Positions 26,421 through 34,778 of a DNA stretch of 54,360 nucleotides are shown here, piece by piece (positions within the stretch are counted from its first letter, which is position 1; every line of letters starts with the position of its first letter). Where the stretch lies: NCBI RefSeq assembly GCF_000332355.1, contig NZ_KB235958.1:2310806-2365165 (forward strand). The letters run 5' to 3'. The translations under genes and the position numbers were made by a program. The DNA is from Baaleninema simplex PCC 7105 (GTDB lineage Bacteria > Cyanobacteriota > Cyanobacteriia > Cyanobacteriales > Geitlerinemataceae). The notes beneath the pieces are model-generated. The model searched no databases. It saw only the letters and a program-made list of their open reading frames with translations, and was not told the origin of the DNA.

Positions 26421-28886
26421 TTACACCGAACGATTTTGAGATTCGAGTTTCAGATAAAATACAATAGCTATACTGAAAACAAAAGCGAGTTCTGCTGGAA
26501 CGAGAGGAATCCACCATCCGCTAACAAGTAATGTTAAACTGACAGTTGCGAGGAACACCGACGCCAAGAATATACTCCATGCTAAAAATATATAGTTGTT
26601 TTTGCGAAGTGTCCAAATTGATAAAAAGCTACCGAACAGAGCGAAGCTCCAGATCGAAATAAGTTCGATGGAGTTCGGTAAGGTTTGGATTGAGGGTCGA
26701 TCGTTTAAGACAGAACTAACAATTTGACTGGTGGCGTGAGCGTGAATAAAAAGAGCGGGCATTTCTTCATGAAAACGACCGAATCGTTGAAACTTAATTG
26801 GTGTCGGATAAGTTTTTGCGCTACTACTTGCCGTCGCTCCAATTAAAACGATTTTATTTTTAACCCATTCCGTATCGATGTCTCGATTGAGAATCTGTTG
26901 AAGCGATATCGTTCGCGCCACAGCACTGTACTGACGATAGTTTAGCATGATTTGATAATCGGGTGAACCTAAGTTACGATACACTCCACCAAATTGAGGC
27001 AAGGGTTTTATAACTTTCTGTCCGATCTGATATTCTTCATAACTATTTACTTTAGTCTCGATCTCCAAAGTGTTCAAATATTCGGTGGCTAACTGAAAAC
27101 TAAAAGATCGACTGGTTGGACAATTTTCTTTCCGATTTGTCATGCTTAAAATTTGCCGTCTAAGGACTCGTCCTTCATCGTCTCGTATAATATTGTTAAA
27201 CCCGACTCGCTCTAAATTTTGAAGTTCTGGAGGAGGTAAGGTGGTGGTGCGATCGAGATTGTCGTTGCCTGCATAACAAGTAAAAAATAAATTTGGCATA
27301 TTTTGCAATCGATCGCGGAGTTGTTGATGTTGGGGATACTCCAAATCCACAGGAAAATCTCGAATTAATTCGAGTCCAATGGTTTGCGCTCCCAACTCGT
27401 CGAGGATTTGCAAAAGCTTGTCTAAATTTCGATCGCTAATCGACGCACCCCGAAGCTCTTGCGGCGGTTGAGCTTGGATATCCTCCTCCGTAATCGTCAC
27501 GATTAACATTCGATCGTCGGGGAGTTCGGCGGGACGCAGTTGCATGAGGCGATCGTAGGCGTGAAGTTCCAGGGGTTCCAGCCAACCGATCGATCGCAGA
27601 CCCATCACTACACTCGTCGCCAAAATACTCACCAACGCCAGAGTTTGTAACGGCTTGCGAAAATGCGGTTTGCGCCGAGGTGTCGGTTCGACTCGAAGGG
27701 ATTCCGTCGCCTCCTCTTCCTTCAACTCCAAATCCGATTCTGGCGACAGCCAATCTGTCCAATTCGGTAACACTTCAATGGGATTCTTACAAATCGTCGG
27801 AAGCCAACTCGCACAGGGAAACTCTCCTTCTAACCCCTGTAACTGTTCTCTGGCTTCCCGAACCGCCAAATGAAACGGAACGCCGCGAACGAATCGATCG
27901 AGGAAATATTTCAAAAACTCCTGCGCCACGCGATCGGGTACTAATTCCCGCATCACGATCGCAATGGGAATTTGCCAATCGTCAATTTTCTGCGCCAATC
28001 CCAACCCATCACAGGAATTGAAAATCGCCAGCTTCAACCCGCGATCGACTGCTTTCCGCAAGCCATACCAAAGGTCTTTGAGTTCCAAACTTTCCTCGGG
28101 ATTAATATAAATTTTACCCGTTTCCCCCTCCGTTTCACTGTGTCCGGCGAAAAAGATAATATCCCAAGCTTGCTCCCAGAGCTTATCGTTAATCTCTTGA
28201 CGTTTCGGCTCCGGTAAAAACGTGACTTCTGCGTTCGGTAAATCTTCGAGAAACTGTCGATCTCGATTGACATCAATTCCTTGTTGATGTCCGAGTATTG
28301 CTAAAATTTTAACGTTCGGATGGAGCGATCGCTGGCCGATTTGCGATCGCCCTGCCACCAACGGACTGAACGAAATTTCTGCTCGTGGATAGCGTTGATA
28401 AAATTCCCAAAGATGCCATGGCAACTTTTGTAAGTTTCGATCGTTCGTGCGAAGTGCAATCTCAATATCTTCTGATTTATCCAATTCTTCTCGAAGACAT
28501 AGTTCCAACTGATAAAATTCCGGAGAACTCAACCACTCTCGAAATTGACATTCGAGATTCTTCGCCGATTGTTTACATTCCTCTAATCGCTTGATATGTC
28601 CGTCATAAATCGCTTTCTTCGGCTTAATCCGAAACTTAAATTGTTGTAAGATCGACGGACGATCGAGTAAGGCGGACGCTCTCCTTTGGTGAGTATAAGG
28701 CGCTCCCGCATTGCGATATTTATCTTGCCAATGTTCTCGTATGGCTCGAACAAGCGTAGAATTGGCCGGCAAAGATCCGAATTTTTCAAAATGAGGACGC
28801 TGGTTGTCTATGCCAATTTCAAGCATCACCTTGAATCCTTGCTGTTCTAAATTTCCTTCAAACTTGAATACCACGTTCTGACGCAT
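26421..28886 (-). CDS. CHAT-CHASE2 membrane sensor protease
   Basis: An 821-residue protein combining a caspase-like CHAT domain with a CHASE2 sensor. The N-terminal half (about 1-380) is cytosolic and holds the dyad H249 (FFAGHSETEG) and C292 (FNSCDGLGL). TM1 is about 414-434; the extracytoplasmic CHASE2 domain spans about 440-735 (DDRMLIVTITEEDI, KIVLIGATASSS), followed by three transmembrane helices (about 742-762, 765-790, 793-813) and a short tail. CHASE2 usually precedes kinase or cyclase outputs; here the output lies on the N-terminal side. Signal-controlled proteolysis in the cytosol is a reasonable reading, but ligand and target are unknown. DUF928 follows at 5 bp and DUF1822 precedes at 149 bp, an arrangement I recall from other cyanobacteria. 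Confidence 0.92.
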   Translation of the reverse strand: MRQNVVFKFEGNLEQQGFKVMLEIGIDNQRPHFEKFGSLPANSTLVRAIREHWQDKYRNAGAPYTHQRRASALLDRPSILQQFKFRIKPKKAIYDGHIKRLEECKQSAKNLECQFREWLSSPEFYQLELCLREELDKSEDIEIALRTNDRNLQKLPWHLWEFYQRYPRAEISFSPLVAGRSQIGQRSLHPNVKILAILGHQQGIDVNRDRQFLEDLPNAEVTFLPEPKRQEINDKLWEQAWDIIFFAGHSETEGETGKIYINPEESLELKDLWYGLRKAVDRGLKLAIFNSCDGLGLAQKIDDWQIPIAIVMRELVPDRVAQEFLKYFLDRFVRGVPFHLAVREAREQLQGLEGEFPCASWLPTICKNPIEVLPNWTDWLSPESDLELKEEEATESLRVEPTPRRKPHFRKPLQTLALVSILATSVVMGLRSIGWLEPLELHAYDRLMQLRPAELPDDRMLIVTITEEDIQAQPPQELRGASISDRNLDKLLQILDELGAQTIGLELIRDFPVDLEYPQHQQLRDRLQNMPNLFFTCYAGNDNLDRTTTLPPPELQNLERVGFNNIIRDDEGRVLRRQILSMTNRKENCPTSRSFSFQLATEYLNTLEIETKVNSYEEYQIGQKVIKPLPQFGGVYRNLGSPDYQIMLNYRQYSAVARTISLQQILNRDIDTEWVKNKIVLIGATASSSAKTYPTPIKFQRFGRFHEEMPALFIHAHATSQIVSSVLNDRPSIQTLPNSIELISIWSFALFGSFLSIWTLRKNNYIFLAWSIFLASVFLATVSLTLLVSGWWIPLVPAELAFVFSIAIVFYLKLESQNRSV

Positions 28887-29035
28887 TGCAACTTCCTCTT
28901 CAGCCTGCCTTTAACTTTTTCTATTCATTTTTTACTCAATATAGCCTTCGCAAATTGAGCGAGGACAGTTAGCTCTAGCTATGTTTGAGTTTCAGCTTTC
29001 AAAATACCCGAGTTGCTCTGGTGGCTCTTATAAAA

Positions 29036-29497
29036 TCAAACCTTAAACTGCTCGAAAAATCTAAAATTATTGAATTCTAGTTGAATACCAAAGATTTCGC
29101 CAATTTGACCGCTAAACTCGAGCTGAATTTGCTGAGTTTCGCGAGTTGTCGCTTGCATGACGACTTCTCGAACCTCGTCGAGAACCATCAGCCGTAAATT
29201 ACTTGGCAGATACGAAACGTTTTCTAGAGGACAAATTCTAACCCATAAATCCATCTCGTTCGAGACGTTAGTCGGTTTCAGCCCCAAAAACAAACCAATT
29301 TCGTCACGATTCTCAAAGGACAATTGCTTACTGAGTTCGACAGATTGATAATGCCCCTGGCGAAATTGAGAGGGGGGTTCAGCAGAAGTCAAACGCCATA
29401 ACGAGCCAGATGATTTTACATCGGGTGCGATCGCCCCTTTCAGCCAATGACTGAGTTGAGGTGTCAAGCTGAGGGGGGAGCGTTCCGTCGGAGCCAT
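29036..29497 (-). CDS. DUF1822 family protein (short form)
   Basis: A 153-residue protein that resembles the C-terminal part of DUF1822 family members, which as I recall are often about 300 residues long, so this is a short version. The family-like end is visible in DLWVRICPLENVSYLPSNL, LMVLDEVREVVMQA and IQLEFSGQIGEIFGIQLEF. ATG 29497 is used; a TTG at 29509 would add four residues. It lies 149 bp upstream of the CHAT-CHASE2 gene on the same strand and probably belongs to its transcription unit. In other cyanobacteria a sigma-factor gene often precedes DUF1822; none is seen here. Whether the shortness reflects deletion of the N-terminal half or a real compact form cannot be told. Function unknown. 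Confidence 0.8.
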   Translation of the reverse strand: MAPTERSPLSLTPQLSHWLKGAIAPDVKSSGSLWRLTSAEPPSQFRQGHYQSVELSKQLSFENRDEIGLFLGLKPTNVSNEMDLWVRICPLENVSYLPSNLRLMVLDEVREVVMQATTRETQQIQLEFSGQIGEIFGIQLEFNNFRFFEQFKV

Positions 29498-29625
29498 TGG
29501 ATACCACAAGAAACATCTCTATCGTTGTCTCGCCTCAAAACCCTCCATTTTTACGGATATTGCTCGATTTTGTCACGAATCTTAACAAAAAAAGCAACGA
29601 TCGCCCGCCGATCGGCAACCACAAA

Positions 29626-29663
29626 ATCCCGTAGAAACGTTATCCGTCATGTTTCTACGGGAT
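29626..29663 (-). terminator. Terminator of the SLH-porin gene
   Basis: A perfect 13-bp stem (29626-29638 with 29651-29663) around a 12-nt loop, followed on the minus strand by TTTTGTGG. It lies 33 nt beyond the porin stop codon, where a Rho-independent terminator is expected. Confidence 0.75.
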
Positions 29664-29695
29664 GTTAGCTGATAACAGTCAGGAGCGATCGCCCC

Positions 29696-31291
29696 TTAAA
29701 ACGTAAACGTCGTGCGAATCGTCCCAATGACGATACTATCGTTCTCGTCGTCCTGATTCGGATTCAGCAACCAGATAATCCCCGGCGTAATCGCGAGATT
29801 GTCCGAAATTTGGACTTTATACGACCCTTCCAAATGCCAGGGAACGTCGTTTTCAAAGTCCGTATTCCCCGGAACGTCCAGGCCGCCGAGATAAGGTTCC
29901 GCCCCCACGATAATCGCCCCGAAGTTACCCGGAAGCAACAAATCGGGGAACGTCAGCGTCAACGCATAATTCCAGAGTTCCGCATCCCCCAAACCGATCA
30001 ACGTGGCGTCTGTAAAACCGCCCCACGCCCCAACGCGGAACTTCGGCGTCACCTCCCACGACGCCTGAATCCCGTAAGAATTACTCACCACCGGCGTCGT
30101 TAACTGAGATTCCGACAACGCCGACGCCGCATCCAACGCACTCGGCGACAGTCCCCCTAAATTCGTTCCCGTTCCGCCAAAACCGAACCGCCGCCCTTGA
30201 GAAACGTCGTAAGCGTGAATGTAAGTCAGTCCGAAACTCAAACGATCCGTCGGTTGCAAAACCACTTGACCCAAGGCGGAGTAGTTCCCGTTAAACAATC
30301 CCGCTCCTTCGTCGGGGAGATTCGCACCTCGGGCGATGTATCCGGCGGAAATTTCCAAGAAATCCGAGGGACGGTAACGCAATCCTAAACCGTTTCCTCC
30401 TAAGCCGCTGCGATAGATGGGGTTGCGTTCGGCGAACCGCGTCAAAGCCCCCGTGACGCCGCCTCCCGCTTCGAGTCCGGGGTTGAGGGTGTTGTTATAG
30501 AATTGGTGTCCTCCGGCGTTGGCCATGACGGTAACTTGTAAATCGTCCGTGGCGGGGAAGACGTAGTGTAGGCGGTTGATGGTTAAATTATCGTCGCGAT
30601 CGCCGTCGAAGGCGTAGCGGCCTTCGTTGGTGTTGAGTTCGTCGGCGAAGGAGTTTTCCAAATTCCCAAACTGCAAGCGAGTAAACAGGCGATCGCGTCC
30701 CGTAAAACTCGTCACGAAGTTCAAGCGTCCCCGGTTGGTAAACACCGTTTGCGCGTCGTTATCCTCGTCGGAAATACCGTTTCCGCCCCAAGCGTCCGAA
30801 AGAACGAAGGCCACTTCGCCCTGTAGCTTCGTCGTGACGGAAAACTGGTTCGCTTCAAGTTCGGCGACTCTGGCTTCCAAACCGTCCACCCGTCCTCGCA
30901 ACGCCGAAAGTTCGGCCGAAAATTCCTCCTGCAAGCGTCGAATGCGGGCTAAATCTTCAGGGGCGATCGCTTCCCCACCACCGATGAGAGCGACGATTTG
31001 GTCGAGACAGGCATTCAACCCCGCCGCGAACTCGTAGCGAGTTAGAAAGTTATTGCCGCGATACGTTCCGTCGGGATACCCCGCGATACAACCGTAGCGT
31101 TCGACGAGAGACTGCAACGCTTGAAACGCCCAATCCGTCGGCTGTACGTCAGACAATTGCGATACCGAAGTCACCTGTGCCAGTTGGGGGTTATCGGTGG
31201 GAATTGGCGTGGTTCCGTGAGAACGCATGGGAAACGCCAACAAGACCGCAATAAAAGAAGACGACGTTAGAAAGGTATTGAATTGAGTCAC
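29696..31291 (-). CDS. SLH-domain outer-membrane porin (OprB-like)
   Basis: A 531-residue cyanobacterial porin. After a signal peptide (about 1-26) comes a single SLH domain (about 45-100, QPTDWAFQALQSLVERYG and YPDGTYRGNNFLTRYEFAAG) that anchors the porin to peptidoglycan-linked polymer, then a coiled coil (about 113-147, RIRRLQEEFSAELSALRGRV) and a beta-barrel of the OprB/iron-uptake-porin type ending in phenylalanine. Such SomA/SomB-like proteins are the main outer-membrane porins of cyanobacteria and pass small ions and solutes. The start is GTG 31291; a GAGGAG box overlapping the narM stop (31303-31308) lies about 12 nt upstream, so it is probably co-expressed with narM. A role in nitrate uptake across the outer membrane is suggested only by position. 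Confidence 0.92.
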   Translation of the reverse strand: MTQFNTFLTSSSFIAVLLAFPMRSHGTTPIPTDNPQLAQVTSVSQLSDVQPTDWAFQALQSLVERYGCIAGYPDGTYRGNNFLTRYEFAAGLNACLDQIVALIGGGEAIAPEDLARIRRLQEEFSAELSALRGRVDGLEARVAELEANQFSVTTKLQGEVAFVLSDAWGGNGISDEDNDAQTVFTNRGRLNFVTSFTGRDRLFTRLQFGNLENSFADELNTNEGRYAFDGDRDDNLTINRLHYVFPATDDLQVTVMANAGGHQFYNNTLNPGLEAGGGVTGALTRFAERNPIYRSGLGGNGLGLRYRPSDFLEISAGYIARGANLPDEGAGLFNGNYSALGQVVLQPTDRLSFGLTYIHAYDVSQGRRFGFGGTGTNLGGLSPSALDAASALSESQLTTPVVSNSYGIQASWEVTPKFRVGAWGGFTDATLIGLGDAELWNYALTLTFPDLLLPGNFGAIIVGAEPYLGGLDVPGNTDFENDVPWHLEGSYKVQISDNLAITPGIIWLLNPNQDDENDSIVIGTIRTTFTF

Positions 31292-31307
31292 GATCGATAA
31301 AATCTCC

Positions 31308-31766
31308 TCACACGATGCCGAACTCCCGAAGAGCTGGCAAAAAGTTTTTGTTTTCGTGGCTGGGGCGACTTAGTTTCACCAGAGCGAATTTCTGGAGAGA
31401 ACTCAACGCCGCCCATTGTTGGGTAGAAATCGCGACCTCTTCCGAGGCCGCTTTTTCCAAGACTTGTACGGGGATCTTCCCGGTCATCCAAGACGGATGG
31501 GGATCGACCGGCAGATCTTTGGGATAGGTGCGGGTGCGATCGAACACCAAGCGACGAACCACGTCTCGATAGGCTGCAATTTCAGATTCCGAAAAACAGG
31601 GAAGTTCGACCAGGGCGCGACGTTCGGACTCGTCAAAGTGATGCCAGTGTTCGAGTTTGAGCTTCACGCCGCAGGTATCGAGGTTGTAACGTACCCGCAT
31701 CGGAATGCAGCGCAGGGACTCGACGAAATCTGATTCAAACTGGAAAAAAGGGGCCGTAGAGTGCAT
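31308..31766 (-). CDS. narM: Nitrate reductase-associated protein NarM
   Basis: A 152-residue protein of the cyanobacterial nitrate reductase-associated family. In Synechococcus elongatus narM is needed for active nitrate reductase, probably in maturation of NarB. Recognisable features are FFQFESDFVESLRCIPMRVR at the N-terminus and the LVELPCFSESEIAAYRDVV and DPHPSWMTGKIP segments. I chose ATG 31766, since the longer open frame reaching 32012 reads into noncoding DNA. The gene lies between narB and the SLH porin, all on the minus strand, but is separated from narB by about 545 bp of repeat-rich DNA. I found no GTA-N8-TAC NtcA site directly upstream, so its nitrogen control, if any, may be indirect. 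Assignment rests on family recognition plus location next to narB. Confidence 0.85.
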   Translation of the reverse strand: MHSTAPFFQFESDFVESLRCIPMRVRYNLDTCGVKLKLEHWHHFDESERRALVELPCFSESEIAAYRDVVRRLVFDRTRTYPKDLPVDPHPSWMTGKIPVQVLEKAASEEVAISTQQWAALSSLQKFALVKLSRPSHENKNFLPALREFGIV

Positions 31767-31890
31767 ACGATTTGTTCTGCTTTCTGTCAACTGCGTTACT
31801 TTTTTTAAATCGAGAGCGAGGAGAAAAGGGGAAATCCCTACAATATAGATATCCCAATCCTGTAAACACCCCGCCTGAGAGGGACGCCAA

Positions 31891-32109
31891 ATGAAGCCCC
31901 ACTGGAACGATCCCCCCCAACCCCTCGATCGATCTGTTCGCAACACAACAGAAAACGACGCACAGGCGATAGTTATCGGTGTTCTTATCGCATCGTTCGC
32001 GATCGGTGCCATCCCGATCCTTCACAGTTCTAACCTCGCCCTATCTCCCGAGTCATCCCTCACCGTCCCCGGAGAAGCGACACTTTGGAGTGAAGGGTTA
32101 CAGGATTAG
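31891..32109 (+). CDS. Possible small membrane protein
   Basis: A 72-codon open frame. I do not recognise a family. Its predicted product starts MKPHWNDPPQPLDRSVRN, then has a single hydrophobic helix (about 26-44, AIVIGVLIASFAIGAIPIL) and a polar tail. Third codon positions favour C and G as in neighbouring genes, and GAGAGGG lies about 8 nt upstream of the ATG. It runs opposite to narM and narB in an otherwise noncoding gap, partly antisense to an upstream extension of the narM frame. It may be a real small gene or chance; comparison with other cyanobacteria would settle it. Confidence 0.4.
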   Translation: MKPHWNDPPQPLDRSVRNTTENDAQAIVIGVLIASFAIGAIPILHSSNLALSPESSLTVPGEATLWSEGLQD

Positions 32110-32118
32110 GAAGACCAG

Positions 32119-32330
32119 TTGGCGGTATACATTGGCGGTGCGCCTCTTTCAGGGAAGAGTTAAGAGTCTAGAGTGAAGAGTTAAAGAGGAATTCCCACTC
32201 TACACTCTGCCCTCTGCACTCTACACTGATAAACACGCACCCTTGTCTGTTGGCGGTGTACATTGGCGGTGCGTGACAGAGCGATCGCTCTCAGGATTTA
32301 TACCCGATTTTTCAAGTCACGCACCCTACG
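32119..32330. repeat. Repeat cluster between narM and narB
   Basis: Two 24-bp copies starting TTGGCGGT (32119-32142 and 32250-32273) differ at one base. Between them are pyrimidine/purine runs of the GAAGAGTTAAGAG and CACTCTACACTCTGC type. The second copy runs into GGTGCGTGAC (32267-32276), which pairs with GTCACGCACC at 32316-32325 to form an inverted repeat like those at 36341-36509. The right end of this repeat overlaps the 3' end of narB. Confidence 0.75.
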
Positions 32331-34507
32331 ACTTCACTCTTCCCTGTTCCCCGTTCACTCTCCACCGAAAACACTTGCACCGCACAGGCTTTTAACTCCG
32401 GTTGGAGAGATTCGGGACAGGATTCGGGATGTGTTAGGGCGTTGGCTTCGGCATCGTCCGCCCAGAGAAAGCCCCAGTGCATGGGAACGAACACCGTTCC
32501 GGGGGCGATCGCTCTCGTGAGTTTAGCGCGAAACTTCCCCCGCCCCCGCTTCGAGACGACTATCACCCACTCCCCATCGATAACCGTTAGCTCTCTGGCG
32601 TCGCGGGGATGGATTTCAATAAAGGGATCGGGATATTTTTTCGCGATTTTGTCGATGCGTCCGGTGCGCGTTTGAGTGTGCCAGTGTTCGTACAGTCGTC
32701 CGGTGGTCAACACGAAGGGATAATCGGGGTCTGGGGGTTCCGCCAATCCCCGCGCGTGGTATGCCCCGAACTTGGCGCGTCCGTCTTCGGTGGGAAAGCG
32801 AAAATCCGTATACAGCCGTTTGGCGTGGCGGGTTTCTGGGTCGTCGGTTTCTCCCTCGGCACAAGGCCACTGAAGCGGCCCTTCCCGACGCAGGCGCTCT
32901 TGACTGAGTCCAGCCATATCACAAATTCGACTTTTTGTCAAGTAAACAAATTCGCGATAGACCTCCGCCGACGATCGAAACTCGAAGGACGCCTCGAATC
33001 CCAAGCGTCGCCCCACCTCGGCAAAGATCTCCCAATCGGCTCTCGCTTCTCCTGGCGGGTCGCGAAACTGAGGACAGAGCGTTACCATCCGTTCGGAATT
33101 GGTCATGACGCCGGTTTTCTCACCCCACTGCGCCGCCGGAAGTAAAATATGGGCGAATTCTGCCGTTTCCGTGGGATAGTAGGCATCTTGGTAAATCGTC
33201 AGGGGAGAGCGACGCAAAGCGGCGTGAGTGCGATCGAGATCGGGCATACTGACCGCCGGATTCGTCGCCGCCACCCATAACGCCTTGACCGTTCCCGCCT
33301 CTAACCCCAGCATCATATCCCACGCGGCCAAACCAGGACGGGGGTTAATTTGGCCTGGGGACAAGTTCCAGTATTCCTCGACTTCTCGGCGATGTTGGGG
33401 ATTTGTCACCAGTCGATATCCCGGTAACAGGTGGGCGAGTCCCCCCGCTTCCCGTCCCCCCATTGCGTTGGGTTGTCCGGTGAGGGAAAACGGGCCGGTG
33501 CCGGGTTTGCCGATATTTCCCGTCATCAGATGGAGGTTTATGAGCGATCGCACCTTCGCCGTTCCTTCAGAAGACTGGTTCAGTCCCATCGACCACAGCG
33601 ACAACACCCGCTTTGACTGCGCCCAAAGCCTCGCGGCGGTCTCCAACTCTTCCTGGGAAATCCCGCAACGCTGCGCCACCAAATCTGGCGGATAGTGACG
33701 AACGACATCGGTAAATTCAGGAAACCCACGAGTACATTCGTCGATAAACAGCGTATCCAGTTGTCCCCACCGCAGCAACAGATGAGCGATACCGTTGAGA
33801 AGGTCGATATCCGTTCCCGGTCGAATCGCCAAATAGAGGTCGGCGGCGTCAGCGGTAGCAGTTTTGCGAGGATCGACGACGATTAACTTGACCGATCGGT
33901 TTTTCTTGTGATGGACGCGCAGGCGGTTAAAGGCGATGGGATGGCATTCAGCGGCGTTGGTGCCGATGAGGAAGGCGCAGTCCGTTTCTTCCAAATCCGC
34001 GTAACAACAGGGCGGCCCGTCCGATCCCAAACTTTTGACGTATCCCGCCACCGCCGAAGACATACAGAGTCGGGAGTTGGCGTCGAAATTGTTGGTTCCC
34101 AAACAGCCTTTCATCAGCTTTTGGGCGATGTAGTAGTCTTCCGTTTGGAACTGTCCCGATCCGTACAGGGCGATCGCGTCCGGGCCGTCTGTGGCTAAAA
34201 TCTGGCGAAATTCCGAGGCGATGCGATCGAGTGCATCGTCCCAACTCACCCGTTGAAACGGCTCCTCGAGGGAGTTTCGCATCATCGGATAGCGCAGTCG
34301 GTCTTTATCCAACGCTTCGGCGATCGTTGCCCCTTTCACGCAGACTTTACCGAGACTCGAGGGATGAGAGCGATCGCCCCGCACGCGCCAAATCGGAACC
34401 CCGCGATCGTCGCGATGGGTGGCTTTTCCCGGCAGGGCAGGCGGTAGCACTTCCAAGCCACAGCCGACACCGCAATAAGGACATAAGGTTTTTGTCGGTG
34501 AAGTCAT
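32312..34507 (-). CDS. narB: Ferredoxin-dependent assimilatory nitrate reductase
   Basis: Reduces nitrate to nitrite with electrons from ferredoxin, using a bis-MGD molybdenum cofactor and one [4Fe-4S] cluster. The 731-residue length is normal for cyanobacterial NarB. Cluster ligands are C9, C12, C16 and C56 (CPYCGVGC and GKVCVKG). The molybdopterin oxidoreductase domain follows ([42 protein letters not shown]), and the dinucleotide-binding domain near the end contains [17 protein letters not shown] and [12 protein letters not shown] 34507 is clear, 11 bp after the DUF1830 stop. The last residues ([15 protein letters not shown]) are encoded by low-complexity and GGTGCGTGAC repeat DNA, so the natural C-terminus has probably been replaced. 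It belongs to the nirA-nrtP-DUF1830-narB cluster. Confidence 0.97.
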   Translation of the reverse strand: MTSPTKTLCPYCGVGCGLEVLPPALPGKATHRDDRGVPIWRVRGDRSHPSSLGKVCVKGATIAEALDKDRLRYPMMRNSLEEPFQRVSWDDALDRIASEFRQILATDGPDAIALYGSGQFQTEDYYIAQKLMKGCLGTNNFDANSRLCMSSAVAGYVKSLGSDGPPCCYADLEETDCAFLIGTNAAECHPIAFNRLRVHHKKNRSVKLIVVDPRKTATADAADLYLAIRPGTDIDLLNGIAHLLLRWGQLDTLFIDECTRGFPEFTDVVRHYPPDLVAQRCGISQEELETAARLWAQSKRVLSLWSMGLNQSSEGTAKVRSLINLHLMTGNIGKPGTGPFSLTGQPNAMGGREAGGLAHLLPGYRLVTNPQHRREVEEYWNLSPGQINPRPGLAAWDMMLGLEAGTVKALWVAATNPAVSMPDLDRTHAALRRSPLTIYQDAYYPTETAEFAHILLPAAQWGEKTGVMTNSERMVTLCPQFRDPPGEARADWEIFAEVGRRLGFEASFEFRSSAEVYREFVYLTKSRICDMAGLSQERLRREGPLQWPCAEGETDDPETRHAKRLYTDFRFPTEDGRAKFGAYHARGLAEPPDPDYPFVLTTGRLYEHWHTQTRTGRIDKIAKKYPDPFIEIHPRDARELTVIDGEWVIVVSKRGRGKFRAKLTRAIAPGTVFVPMHWGFLWADDAEANALTHPESCPESLQPELKACAVQVFSVESERGTGKSEVVGCVT

Positions 34508-34518
34508 AAAACAGGAAT

Positions 34519-34716
34519 CTAGGAATCACAAAGCGGCGATCGCACGACGACTTCTTCTCCGTCGCACAAACTGCGAACTTCTAAATAGGTTTCAGGAGAA
34601 ACCTCAAACAACCAGCGATCGCCGGGAAAGACCAATCGATCGAAGTAACAAATCGATCCCTCAGTCAGTCGTACCGCTTGCAGGCGATCGGTCGCGTTCG
34701 TATAGTGAAACATCAT
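34519..34716 (-). CDS. DUF1830 small protein
   Basis: A 65-residue protein of the cyanobacterial DUF1830 family, of unknown function. The family pattern is [16 protein letters not shown] at the start, then a [16 protein letters not shown] segment, and an end with [15 protein letters not shown]. There is no signal peptide or membrane helix, so it is probably cytosolic. It lies inside the nitrate cluster, 62 bp after nrtP and 11 bp before narB, so it is very likely co-transcribed with them. A helper role in nitrate assimilation is suggested by position only. Two adjacent ATG codons (34716 and 34713) could serve as start. Confidence 0.8.
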   Translation of the reverse strand: MMFHYTNATDRLQAVRLTEGSICYFDRLVFPGDRWLFEVSPETYLEVRSLCDGEEVVVRSPLCDS

Positions 34717-34778
34717 CGGAAACCCCTTTCAGTAAGACTCACGATCGGGGCGAGCGATCCGATCGCTCGCCCAGAGGT

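Noticed and set aside
29447-29668. Plus-strand open frame of 73 codons over the DUF1822-porin gap
   Set aside because: It overlaps the DUF1822 start antisense and the terminator hairpin, with no protein features.
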